A stretch of 9,438 nt of DNA from Bacteroidales bacterium (GTDB lineage Bacteria > Bacteroidota > Bacteroidia > Bacteroidales > WCHB1-69): assembly GCA_012838875.1 (NCBI GenBank), contig DUOL01000134.1:1-9438 (forward strand), written 5' to 3'. The notes below the pieces were generated by a model. The model was not told the origin of the DNA, did no database searches, and worked only from the letters and a program-made list of their open reading frames with translations. This document shows positions 1 through 7,365 of this stretch, piece by piece. How positions within the stretch are numbered: position 1 is the first letter of the stretch; every line of letters starts with the position of its first letter. A program made the translations under genes and the position numbers.

Positions 1-3
1 AAA

Positions 4-145
4 GCCCGTAAAGACGGGAGGCGATGAAGCCGCTGCCACAAAAAAGCGACTTTAGAAGCTCTTTTTGTGGCTTTGCGGCTTCACGACTACCGGCTGCGGA
101 CTTGTAGCCGGACGCCGACCCCGAGCGCAGCGAGGGGGCACGCCC
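4..145. repeat. GC-rich cluster of palindromes, candidate dispersed intergenic repeat
   Basis: About 61% of the bases here are G or C, while the adjacent DNA is almost pure A+T. Four inverted repeats follow one another: 5-9/14-18 (5 bp stem, 4 nt loop); 25-44 with 62-83, a long stem of 9 bp plus 10 bp separated by a small bulge; 90-95/106-111 (6 bp stem, 10 nt loop); and 119-122/134-137, a C4/G4 stem whose interior can form tandem G-A mismatches around a tiny loop. No reading frame crosses the block convincingly. The arrangement resembles the multi-copy palindromic elements found between bacterial genes, but only one copy is visible, so the repeat status is inferred. Its left limit may lie outside the window. 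Confidence 0.5.
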
Positions 146-248
146 TAATTAAAATTAAAAAGTAAAAATTAAAGATTCTGAATTAATAGGTTTTCGTAAT
201 TTTGCCGACTTATACATTTTGTGTGGCAAATAGATTAAAATAAAATCA

Positions 249-256
249 TATTTTTG
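249..256 (+). promoter_or_regulatory. Putative -7 box for the RNA methyltransferase gene
   Basis: TATTTTTG matches the Bacteroidota -7 consensus TAnnTTTG and lies 31 nt before the ATG at 288. No well-spaced TTTG -33 box accompanies it; the nearest, at 218-221, is 27 nt upstream. A second match, TAATTTTG at 197-204, also lacks a good -33 box, so which of the two is used is open. Confidence 0.35.
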
Positions 257-287
257 CATGAATTGTTACTGAATAATTAAACCATTG

Positions 288-1043
288 ATGATTACTAAAA
301 ATAAAATTGCGAAAATTAAAAAACTTCATCAGAAAAAATTTAGAGATGAGACGGGCTGTTTTATTGTAGAAGGGACGAAATCGGTTCTGGAAGTTCTTGA
401 ATCAGAATTAGTTATAAAAGATTTTCTGGCTACTGAAAATTGGAAAAATCGTTTTTTAACACCTAAAAAACAGCTTCAAAAGGTGGAAATTGTTTCCGAA
501 AAGGAGCTGGAAAGAATCAGCACCCTGCAAACGCCTCAAGAAGTTCTGATAATTGTTGAAAAACCTCGCTTTACCATTTCAGAATTAGATAACAATCTGC
601 CAATCTTAGCCTTAGACGATATTCGTGACCCCGGAAATTTAGGTACGATTATCCGTACGGCAGATTGGTTTGGTTTTTCGCAAATTGTTTGTTCCTTACG
701 CACGGTAGAATATACAAATCCTAAGGCAATTCAAGCTTCTATGGGTTCATTTATTCGGGCAAAAATTATTTATGCCGACCTGACTGAAATTTGTACACAA
801 ATGAAAGGGAAAAGAAAAATTTTCGGTTCTTTTCTATCCGGAACGTCCTCAAATAAAGCAAAATTCTCCTCCAACGATATGATAATTATTGGGAATGAAT
901 CGACCGGCATTTCGCCGTCTCTATCCTCATTGATTGATGAATCCTTATATATTGCTGCCGCCAAAAGTTCAAAAGCGGAATCTTTAAACGCGGCAATTGC
1001 AACAGCGATACTATTATATCAATTCCAACTTTCTCAAAATTAA
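288..1043 (+). CDS. TrmH/SpoU-family RNA 2'-O-ribose methyltransferase
   Basis: A complete 251-residue protein with the architecture of SpoU/TrmH-family enzymes, which transfer a methyl group from S-adenosylmethionine to a ribose 2'-OH in rRNA or tRNA. Residues 1-90 form the lysine-rich substrate-binding domain, with the typical FIVEGTKSVLE segment. The knotted SPOUT catalytic domain follows. Motif 1 is DPGNLGTIIRTA at about 114-125 with the conserved Asn117 and Arg123, motif 2 is IGNESTGIS at about 201-209, and motif 3 is SLNAAIATAILLY at about 232-244. The ATG at 288 is preferred over the in-frame TTG at 285. There is no Shine-Dalgarno sequence, as usual in this phylum. The length is normal for the family. 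The target nucleotide (an RlmB-like or another rRNA guanosine) cannot be told from sequence alone, so no symbol is given. The gene appears to stand alone: the next gene has its own promoter. Confidence 0.9.
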   Translation: MITKNKIAKIKKLHQKKFRDETGCFIVEGTKSVLEVLESELVIKDFLATENWKNRFLTPKKQLQKVEIVSEKELERISTLQTPQEVLIIVEKPRFTISELDNNLPILALDDIRDPGNLGTIIRTADWFGFSQIVCSLRTVEYTNPKAIQASMGSFIRAKIIYADLTEICTQMKGKRKIFGSFLSGTSSNKAKFSSNDMIIIGNESTGISPSLSSLIDESLYIAAAKSSKAESLNAAIATAILLYQFQLSQN

Positions 1044-1092
1044 GTTAATAGAAAATAGTAAATCTTAAAAATCGTGAAATTTCATTTTAAAA

Positions 1093-1123
1093 TTGGCTAT
1101 AATAAAAAATTCTATTACCTTTG
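1093..1123 (+). promoter_or_regulatory. Promoter of the branching-enzyme gene (-33 TTG, -7 TACCTTTG)
   Basis: TACCTTTG at 1116-1123 fits TAnnTTTG exactly, and a TTG at 1093-1095 lies 20 nt upstream, which is close to normal spacing. Transcription would begin near 1129-1131. The last three bases of the -7 box are also the in-frame TTG at 1121, so that TTG cannot be the translation start. This favours the ATG at 1148 and gives a leader of roughly 18 nt. Confidence 0.6.
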
Positions 1124-1147
1124 TTAGAACGATTTTTCATTAATCCA

Positions 1148-3142
1148 ATGGCTTTAAACAGTTCAAAATTAGTAAAAAAAGATAGCCTTCTAAAACCTTT
1201 TGCAAGAATATTAAAAAGAAGGTACGAGAAGAGTATTCTTTGTGAGTTAGAATTTACCAATGGAGAGAAAAAATTAAAAGATGTTGTAAATCAGCACCTT
1301 TACTATGGGTTACATCGTACCGAGACGGGTTGGATTTTTCGTGAAAAAGCTCCGAATGCAAAAAGTATCTACATCTACGGCGATTTTTCCTACTGGGAAA
1401 TAAAACCGGAATTTGCACTTAATAAAATTGGAAACGGCGATTGGGAAATTGAGTTACCATTTTCATTTCTCAAGCACGGCGATTTATATAAATTGTGGAT
1501 GGTATGGCACACCGGAGCTGACGAGCGTTTGCCGTCACATGTCAGACGTGTCGTGCAAGACGATAAAACCAAGATATTTTCAGCGCAAGTCTGGGACCCA
1601 CCGACCGCTTACACTTGGAAATACGAAGCACCGCCTCGCCCCACACACCCGCTCATTTACGAAGCACATATCGGAATGTCGTCCGAAGAGGAAAAAATAT
1701 CTACTTATTGGGAATTTAAAGAGTATATCTTACCTCGTATTAAAAAATTGGGATATAATGCCATACAGCTGATGGCAATTCAAGAACATCCTTACTACGG
1801 CTCGTTTGGGTACCAAGTTTCCAACTTTTTCGCCCCCTCATCGCGATTTGGAACACCCGAAGAGTTGAAGGAATTGATTGATACGGCTCACAGCATGGGC
1901 ATAATTGTCATTCTTGATATTGTTCATTCTCATGCCGTTTTAAATGTTAAAGAGGGATTGAGCCAATTTGACGGAACCGACCATCTCTATTTTCATCAAG
2001 GTGAAAAGGGCTACCACCCTATTTGGCAATCTCGTTGTTTTAACTACGGAAAAAGAGAAGTGCTCGCTTTTTTGCTTTCAAATATTAAATATTGGATTGA
2101 AGAGTTCCATTTTGACGGCTTTCGTTTTGACGGAATCACAAGTATGATATACTGGGACCACGGAATAGGTGTGGATTTTCTCAATTATGAACAGTATTTT
2201 AACGAAAATGTAGACGAAGACGCTATTGTCTACCTTACTTTAGCTAATAAATTAATTAAACAATTGAACAAAGAGGCAATTACGATAGCCGAAGATGTGA
2301 GTGGAATGCCCGGTATGGCAGCTCCGACCAAAGATGAAGGAATTGGCTTCGATTATCGTATGTCAATGGGAATTGCCGATTTTTGGACTAAAATAATAAA
2401 GACCAAAAAAGACGAAGAGTGGCATGTAGGGGATATCTTTTTTAAAATGACCGATAAGAGAAACGAAGAATTGACTATCAATTACGCTGAAAGCCACGAC
2501 CAAGCCATGGTTGGAGATAAAACAATCATTTTTCAATTGATTGATAAAGAGATGTATCATGCTATGTCCATTTTCACTCCGAATTTACAAGTTGACCGTG
2601 GCATTGCACTACATAAACTTATTCGACTTGTTACTCTTTCACTCGCCTCAGGCGGCTACCTCAATTTTATGGGAAACGAGTTCGGACACCCCGAATGGAT
2701 TGATTTTCCTCGCGAGGGGAATAATTGGTCATATCAATACGCTCGCAGACAGTGGCATTTAGCTGATGACAACACTTTGCGTTATCACCAACTTTATCTC
2801 TTTGACGAAGCGATGTTGCATATTATAAAGAGATACGATATTTTGAAAGGAAGACCGCAAATATGCTGTCAACATATCAGCGACCAAGTTTTAGCTTTTT
2901 ATCGGCAAAACACGCTTTTTGTTTTCAATTTTAATCCGAAACAATCCTTTGTCGATTACTCTATTTCGATTCCGGAAGAAGGTGAATTTAAAATTGTTTT
3001 AAACAGCGATTTAGCCAAGTTTGGAGGCTTTAGCAACATGGATAACAAAATGACGTATGCCACGTTTGCCGACCATCAGTCGAATTATTTAAAACTTTAT
3101 CTGCCAGCGCGTACGGCACTTGCTTTACGAAAAAAGAAGTAG
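1148..3142 (+). CDS. glgB: 1,4-alpha-glucan branching enzyme, eukaryote-like type (GH13)
   Basis: This 664-residue enzyme creates alpha-1,6 branches in glycogen-like glucans by cutting an alpha-1,4 chain and transferring it. A CBM48-type N-terminal beta domain covers about residues 50-145. It is followed by the GH13 (beta/alpha)8 barrel, with DIVHSH at about 257-262, the nucleophile Asp328 in FDGFRFDGIT, the acid/base Glu382 in AEDVSGMP, and the transition-state Asp451 in YAESHDQ. A C-terminal all-beta domain ends in LPARTALAL. Blocks such as GYNAIQLMAIQEHPYYGSFG, TAHSMGII and NFMGNEFGHPEW are those of plant and animal branching enzymes (GH13_8-like) rather than the usual bacterial GlgB. That type is known in Bacteroidota. 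The ATG at 1148 is chosen because the upstream TTG at 1121 falls inside the promoter. No other glycogen gene is adjacent. The stop codon lies 5 bp from that of the convergent HU-SPOR gene. Confidence 0.95.
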   Translation: MALNSSKLVKKDSLLKPFARILKRRYEKSILCELEFTNGEKKLKDVVNQHLYYGLHRTETGWIFREKAPNAKSIYIYGDFSYWEIKPEFALNKIGNGDWEIELPFSFLKHGDLYKLWMVWHTGADERLPSHVRRVVQDDKTKIFSAQVWDPPTAYTWKYEAPPRPTHPLIYEAHIGMSSEEEKISTYWEFKEYILPRIKKLGYNAIQLMAIQEHPYYGSFGYQVSNFFAPSSRFGTPEELKELIDTAHSMGIIVILDIVHSHAVLNVKEGLSQFDGTDHLYFHQGEKGYHPIWQSRCFNYGKREVLAFLLSNIKYWIEEFHFDGFRFDGITSMIYWDHGIGVDFLNYEQYFNENVDEDAIVYLTLANKLIKQLNKEAITIAEDVSGMPGMAAPTKDEGIGFDYRMSMGIADFWTKIIKTKKDEEWHVGDIFFKMTDKRNEELTINYAESHDQAMVGDKTIIFQLIDKEMYHAMSIFTPNLQVDRGIALHKLIRLVTLSLASGGYLNFMGNEFGHPEWIDFPREGNNWSYQYARRQWHLADDNTLRYHQLYLFDEAMLHIIKRYDILKGRPQICCQHISDQVLAFYRQNTLFVFNFNPKQSFVDYSISIPEEGEFKIVLNSDLAKFGGFSNMDNKMTYATFADHQSNYLKLYLPARTALALRKKK

Positions 3143-3147
3143 AAAAT

Positions 3148-4218
3148 TTACTGCAAAATCCAAAAATCATTTCCTTGAGGAATGGCTTTCAATGCCTCCT
3201 CCTCCGTGTCGTAAATTCCAACGCAAATTCTTATTTTAGAAACATATTCTTGGTATAACAATTTAGGTGTAAGCCCTTGTTTTTGTTTTAATATTGCATG
3301 CTCGACCGCGCGGCGTTCCGTATCAAAACTGCCGGCAATAACATAATATTTCCCTTTCTCGAACTTTATTTTTTCGAACTTATTATTCGCAAACGAAAAG
3401 TCCGATTTTTTTTCATCGACAAGAGCATTTTCTTGTAAAACTTGCGAAGTATCGGAGAGAGAAAATGGAGGATTTAACGAGTCTACGTCTAACGTATCGT
3501 TCAAAGAATCTGTAATTTGAACATTCGACCTTGAATTTAAACTATCAATTTGAGAAACGTCAGCTAGTGTTTTCTTCCATTTCCACTCCTCTATCTTTAA
3601 TTCAATCGTATCGTAAAAAATGAAAACTAAGAATAGGAATGAAAAAAGTATTGTTAATACAAAAAAGAACCACCCTACCCATTTTCTTGACTTTGTAGTC
3701 GTGGGCTGGTAACCGTCTGTGCTATTTTCATCATCAACAAACGATGACCCCTCGCTGTCTGTAATAGTAGTTTTTGCTTCAACGACATTTTCTGCTTTAT
3801 CAACTTCTTTCTTTGCAACATTCGGAAGTTCAACGGAGGACATTCCTTCGAAATCTCGGTTTAACTCTTCAAGAGTATCGCTTTCAAAAACAAATCCCTC
3901 TTTTCCTTGTGTAAATTTACCAAAATTCTCAAAGTAGGCAAATCCCTGTTCGGCAATCTGTTTTTTAATATTATCTATCCATGTTTTAATGGCAATATCA
4001 GCATCTACAATTCGCAATTTTTCTTGTTTAGATATGAATAAGATAAATGCAAAACCGTTACCCGTGTCCGACTCTTCCAAAACAAGGTAATAATGAGGAG
4101 GGTGCAATTGATTTCCCTCTACGACTGCTCCCTTATAAATCTTTTTAAAAAGCCCTAAATCATTAATATAAAGTTGCTCTTCGCCTTTTAAAAACTCTAT
4201 TATATTCTTAATTATCAT
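3148..4218 (-). CDS. Membrane protein with N-terminal HU-like (CCDC81-type) region and C-terminal SPOR domain
   Basis: A 356-residue bitopic protein. Residues 1-125 contain two short segments that echo each other, LGLFKK near 21-26 and FENFGKFTQG near 96-105. They resemble the paired HU-like domains (HU-CCDC81 bacterial type) that in Bacteroidota often precede SPOR domains. An acidic, Ser/Thr-rich linker follows, then one transmembrane helix at about 180-202 after the basic TKSRKW. A second linker carries three DSLN units at 225, 237 and 246. Residues 290-356 form a SPOR domain (YYVIAGSFDTERRA...ICVGIYDTEEEA). SPOR domains bind septal peptidoglycan stripped of stem peptides. The expected topology is HU part in the cytoplasm and SPOR part in the periplasm, which suggests a division or envelope role. 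The start lies 30 nt after the CtlX-type gene's stop, so the two are probably co-transcribed. A TAnnTTTG match at 4226-4233 could add a nearly leaderless start, but it has no -33 box. DNA binding is not demonstrated. Confidence 0.82.
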   Translation of the reverse strand: MIIKNIIEFLKGEEQLYINDLGLFKKIYKGAVVEGNQLHPPHYYLVLEESDTGNGFAFILFISKQEKLRIVDADIAIKTWIDNIKKQIAEQGFAYFENFGKFTQGKEGFVFESDTLEELNRDFEGMSSVELPNVAKKEVDKAENVVEAKTTITDSEGSSFVDDENSTDGYQPTTTKSRKWVGWFFFVLTILFSFLFLVFIFYDTIELKIEEWKWKKTLADVSQIDSLNSRSNVQITDSLNDTLDVDSLNPPFSLSDTSQVLQENALVDEKKSDFSFANNKFEKIKFEKGKYYVIAGSFDTERRAVEHAILKQKQGLTPKLLYQEYVSKIRICVGIYDTEEEALKAIPQGNDFWILQ

Positions 4219-4248
4219 ATAGTTACAAAACTATGTTGTAATATTTTC

Positions 4249-5175
4249 TTATAATTCAGGCAAAAACACCTCTGCAATCATACAGCGTGCGCTACCTCCT
4301 CCGATAGTTTCAATCGTATTAATGGGCAGAGGTAAAAGTTCGTTGTATTTTTTAATCGTTTTAATCTGTTCTGGAGTTAGTGAATCATACGCTGTTTGCG
4401 AAAGCACGAGCACAGGACCGTTGCTTCCTTGCACTGAAAGCATATTTCCGGCAAATTTATCCATCTGTTCATACGAAATTTCAATAATCTCATGTCCCGT
4501 CTTCTTAAACTTATCATAAACTTGTTTAGACTCTGCACAACTCTTAATACTTTCCATACAAATAACAACAAATTTTTCTGCCACACACATCATCACATTG
4601 GTATGATAAATTTCATTTCCATTCCTATCTAACGACTCAAAATAGCATGCTTCGTAGCCAATATGTTCGCACAGTTCTAATAATAATTTTTTACTGGTAC
4701 GCTCCGACAAACAGGCGTATGCAATTTTATTAATATGGTCAAACACAATACTACCCGTTCCTTCGAGTCTCTCATTTGTTTTAATTACTTCCGAAGAAAA
4801 AATATCTATAAGTCGTGTGATTTTAAATTTTGTTTTTAATTCGTCAATAATATCTAATCTTCTTTCAGTCATACGGTTAGGAGTCAGCATCGGATAAAGA
4901 ACTACGGTTCCGTCACGATGAAAAGAGACCCAATTATTAGGAAAAATAGCATCCGGTTTAATCGGTGTTGGGGTATCATCAAATACAAAAGTATTAATTC
5001 CTTTGCTTTTCAATAATTTCACGGCATTGTCAAACTCTTCAATCGCCATTTTCTTTATCTGTTCCGGACTATAACCTTCAAGCTGTTTTTGAAAATGATT
5101 TGTAACTAACGTTTGCGTATTAACCCCAAAATTTGCAGGACGCACTAATAAGATGTTTTTCGAAATTTGTGTCAT
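4249..5175 (-). CDS. ctlX: CtlX-type citrulline/arginine hydrolase (guanidine-modifying enzyme superfamily)
   Basis: A 308-residue cytoplasmic enzyme of the amidinotransferase/arginine-deiminase superfamily, matching the group annotated as citrulline utilization hydrolase CtlX. The catalytic set of the superfamily is all present. Asp75 in PDAIFPNNW is the likely substrate guanidino or ureido contact, Glu138 lies in LEGTGS, His191 in YHTNVMM, and the nucleophile Cys298 in GGGSARCMIAE near the C-terminus. Family members hydrolyse citrulline, arginine or related compounds through a covalent thiouronium-like intermediate. Citrulline conversion to ornithine with release of CO2 and ammonia is the named activity of CtlX. 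No arginine or ornithine pathway gene is nearby to confirm the substrate, and an arginine deiminase or dimethylarginine hydrolase activity remains possible. It is the first gene of a probable two-gene unit with the HU-SPOR gene, read from the promoter at 5264-5292. Confidence 0.85.
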   Translation of the reverse strand: MTQISKNILLVRPANFGVNTQTLVTNHFQKQLEGYSPEQIKKMAIEEFDNAVKLLKSKGINTFVFDDTPTPIKPDAIFPNNWVSFHRDGTVVLYPMLTPNRMTERRLDIIDELKTKFKITRLIDIFSSEVIKTNERLEGTGSIVFDHINKIAYACLSERTSKKLLLELCEHIGYEACYFESLDRNGNEIYHTNVMMCVAEKFVVICMESIKSCAESKQVYDKFKKTGHEIIEISYEQMDKFAGNMLSVQGSNGPVLVLSQTAYDSLTPEQIKTIKKYNELLPLPINTIETIGGGSARCMIAEVFLPEL

Positions 5176-5263
5176 AATTTTTATTTTATCAATTAAACTT
5201 ACTTTCCCAAATAGACATTTTTTTTCATCCTTTTTAAAAAAAACGGCACGTTTCTATTTCGGG

Positions 5264-5292
5264 CAAAGATACGACTTATTTTTTTAATCAAA
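5264..5292 (-). promoter_or_regulatory. Promoter of the ctlX to HU-SPOR unit
   Basis: On the minus strand TATCTTTG (complement of 5264-5271) matches TAnnTTTG, with TTTG (complement of 5289-5292) 17 nt upstream as the -33 box. Predicted transcription starts near 5257-5259, leaving an A+T-rich leader of about 83 nt before the ATG at 5175. No riboswitch or operator was recognised in that leader. Confidence 0.6.
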
Positions 5293-5307
5293 AGTCTCTT
5301 TTAAAAA

Positions 5308-5338
5308 TTTGATTTTAAAATAAAAAGAGTTAATTTTG
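5308..5338 (+). promoter_or_regulatory. Promoter of the GT39 glycosyltransferase gene
   Basis: TTTG at 5308-5311, 19 nt, then TAATTTTG at 5331-5338: a textbook Bacteroidota promoter. It lies back to back with the minus-strand promoter, the two -33 boxes being only 15 bp apart. The start codon at 5362 is 23 nt beyond the -7 box. Confidence 0.65.
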
Positions 5339-5361
5339 CCATATTAATAAATAGCAGTCAA

Positions 5362-7305
5362 ATGCAACGCTTGAACCTCAAAAACAATTATACGCTTCTG
5401 TTTTTTATTTTCATTGTAGCATTTGCTCTTCGCTTTTATAATTTCACTGCTATACCATTTACCCATGATGAATTAAGTGCTCTTTCTCGCACACAATTTG
5501 ATAATTTTCAAGATTTAATTAACGACGGCATTAAGTTTGACGGGCACCCGTCCGGCGTGCAACTTTTTTTATTTTTTTGGGTAAAAATTGTAGGATTTAA
5601 TGAGTGGCTCATTAAACTACCTTTTGCGTTGTTGGGAGTTGGGTCGGTCATTCTTTTCTATTTTATCGGTAAAAAATGGTACAATGAAACGGTAGGATTA
5701 ATTGCGGCGGCTTTTTTAGCTACGCTGCAATATCCGGTTTTTTACAGTCAAATGGCACGCCCCTACGCCAGCGGACTATTTTTCACACTTGCCGTTTTCT
5801 ATTTTTGGAGTAACTTAATTCTCACACCGGAAAAGAAATTTAATCGCTCCCTAGTAGGCTTTATAATTTTTGCAACACTATCGGCTTATAATCATTACTT
5901 TAGTCTTTTATTCTGTTTAATAGTCGGTATTGTAGGACTATTTCTAATTCAGAAAAAATATTATTGGCGATATATTTTAAGTGGGGTTATTATCTTTTGC
6001 CTTTTTATTCCCCATATATCAATAACATTTGCACATTTAAAACTCAAAGGGATTGGAGATTGGTTAGCAAAACCCTCTCCCGCTTTCCTTTTAAACTACT
6101 TTTCGTATCTCTTTCATCACTCTAAGTGGGTACTTATAATAACTTCTCTCACAATTATTTTCGGAATAATTTTTCGCTCAAAAGAAAAATTCCTCGCTCG
6201 AAATTTTTTAATTTTCCTCACCTTATTCCTCACTCCTATTATTGTCGGTTATCTCTACTCTCATTCCGTTGACTCTGTATTACAATATTCGGTCTTACTA
6301 TTCAGCTTTCCCTATCTTCTCTTTTTACTATTCGGATTTATTAAAGAACAAAAATTCTTCGTAAATGCAATATTAATATTTGCCATATTAATAACTAATA
6401 CCTTAACTCTTATTTACGAGCGGAAATATTATGAATACGGTTACCAATCTATCTATGAAAAAATCATTACTGATTATCCGGTAGAAAAAGAAGCTGTTAC
6501 ACTTTTCGTTGTTTACAACATTCCGAAAATTCAGAATTTTTATCAGAACAGATATCAAGTCAATCAAAAGAATATCATTAATTTAAGTAACTTCCCCTCT
6601 CCTTCCGCCGTTGACTCCATTATCTCCGAAAAATCAAAAAATTATCCTTTTCTATATTTGGGAGCCATTTCATCAATTCCGCCTAATATTATCCCAATTA
6701 TTCAAACCTACTATCCTAAAATAGTGATTAAAAACAACTATTTTTTAGGAGAGACCTCCATTTTTTCCAAATCGGAGTCGGGAAGAGATAATTCATTTTT
6801 ATTTTCTCAATTAATTAATAATAAAGGATATAGCGATTGGGAAAATATAAATAAGAGCCATTATATTCGCAATGATTCGTTGACTTTAAAGTCGTATCAA
6901 ATTGGACCTGAAGATGAATGGAATTGTTACTATTCATTTATTTTAAAGGATATTAAAGCGGCTAAAAATGATTTTATAGATATAATTGTAGATTTCACCG
7001 CCGAGCCACTTCCTAAAGCTATTGAAATGGTATCTTCGGTTCAAAATAAAGATAAAGTTATTTTCTGGAGTAGCACTCCATTAGAACAAATTGTAAATCA
7101 ACAAGTTGATTCTTGTATTGGGTATCGCACATATCACTCTATAAAATTAACCGATATTTCCTCCATTAATAAAAACTCAAAAGTTGAAATTTATTTGTGG
7201 AATCGAGAAAAGGAAATTTGTAATATTCAAAACATAAAATTGTATTTAAGAAAAGGGAATCCGTATTTATATGGCATTTATGAGGATATCGAAACAGTAA
7301 ATTAA
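5362..7305 (+). CDS. GT39/ArnT-like (PMT_2) membrane glycosyltransferase with a large soluble C-terminal region
   Basis: A 647-residue polytopic inner-membrane protein. Residues 1-350 hold about ten hydrophobic helices. The first periplasmic loop carries the acidic pair Asp36-Glu37 in PFTHDELSA, where GT39/GT-C enzymes keep their catalytic aspartate, and His62 in the DGHPSG segment. MARPYA at 131-136 is the conserved motif of dolichyl-phosphate-mannose-mannosyltransferase-like (PMT_2) proteins. Such enzymes move a sugar from a lipid-phosphate carrier to a protein, lipid A or other acceptor on the outer face of the inner membrane. From about 360 to the end the protein is hydrophilic and matches no family I recognise; the last 150 residues have alternating strand-like patterns and could be a beta-sandwich. 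The start is fixed by the promoter and the absence of an upstream in-frame alternative. Donor and acceptor are unknown. No glycan-synthesis genes adjoin it. Confidence 0.85.
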   Translation: MQRLNLKNNYTLLFFIFIVAFALRFYNFTAIPFTHDELSALSRTQFDNFQDLINDGIKFDGHPSGVQLFLFFWVKIVGFNEWLIKLPFALLGVGSVILFYFIGKKWYNETVGLIAAAFLATLQYPVFYSQMARPYASGLFFTLAVFYFWSNLILTPEKKFNRSLVGFIIFATLSAYNHYFSLLFCLIVGIVGLFLIQKKYYWRYILSGVIIFCLFIPHISITFAHLKLKGIGDWLAKPSPAFLLNYFSYLFHHSKWVLIITSLTIIFGIIFRSKEKFLARNFLIFLTLFLTPIIVGYLYSHSVDSVLQYSVLLFSFPYLLFLLFGFIKEQKFFVNAILIFAILITNTLTLIYERKYYEYGYQSIYEKIITDYPVEKEAVTLFVVYNIPKIQNFYQNRYQVNQKNIINLSNFPSPSAVDSIISEKSKNYPFLYLGAISSIPPNIIPIIQTYYPKIVIKNNYFLGETSIFSKSESGRDNSFLFSQLINNKGYSDWENINKSHYIRNDSLTLKSYQIGPEDEWNCYYSFILKDIKAAKNDFIDIIVDFTAEPLPKAIEMVSSVQNKDKVIFWSSTPLEQIVNQQVDSCIGYRTYHSIKLTDISSINKNSKVEIYLWNREKEICNIQNIKLYLRKGNPYLYGIYEDIETVN

Positions 7306-7334
7306 AAAACTGGAAAAAAAATAATATTTTCAAT

Positions 7335-7361
7335 TTTGTATTCTTTTTTTATCTACTTTTG
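7335..7361 (+). promoter_or_regulatory. Promoter upstream of the cobalamin riboswitch
   Basis: TACTTTTG at 7354-7361 fits the -7 consensus, with TTTG at 7335-7338 as a possible -33 box. The 15 nt spacing is shorter than usual. Transcription would start near 7367, right at the predicted 5' edge of the riboswitch, which supports the assignment. Confidence 0.55.
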
Positions 7362-7365
7362 CAGT

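Noticed and set aside
2..55. Possible C-terminal end of a gene entering from the left (frame ending in TAG at 53-55)
   Set aside because: Only 17 codons are visible, all within the palindromic block, which explains the sequence better. It cannot be supported without the DNA to the left.
770..964. Minus-strand open frame inside the methyltransferase gene
   Set aside because: Shadow of the conserved SPOUT coding frame, with no homology or regulatory signal.
1413..1772. 119-codon open frame inside the branching-enzyme gene
   Set aside because: It overlaps the strongly conserved GH13 coding frame, has no motif of its own, and has no promoter-like sequence ahead of it.
5221..5250. T-run/A-run that could fold into a hairpin in the ctlX leader
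   Set aside because: Almost entirely A/T pairing with no conserved motif; not distinguishable from local base composition.
7306..7350. Possible terminator after the glycosyltransferase gene (A-run, T-run, then a 7 to 9 T tract)
   Set aside because: The only stem available is A/T pairs of about 5 bp with a large loop; this is ordinary A+T-rich intergenic DNA that also contains the next promoter.
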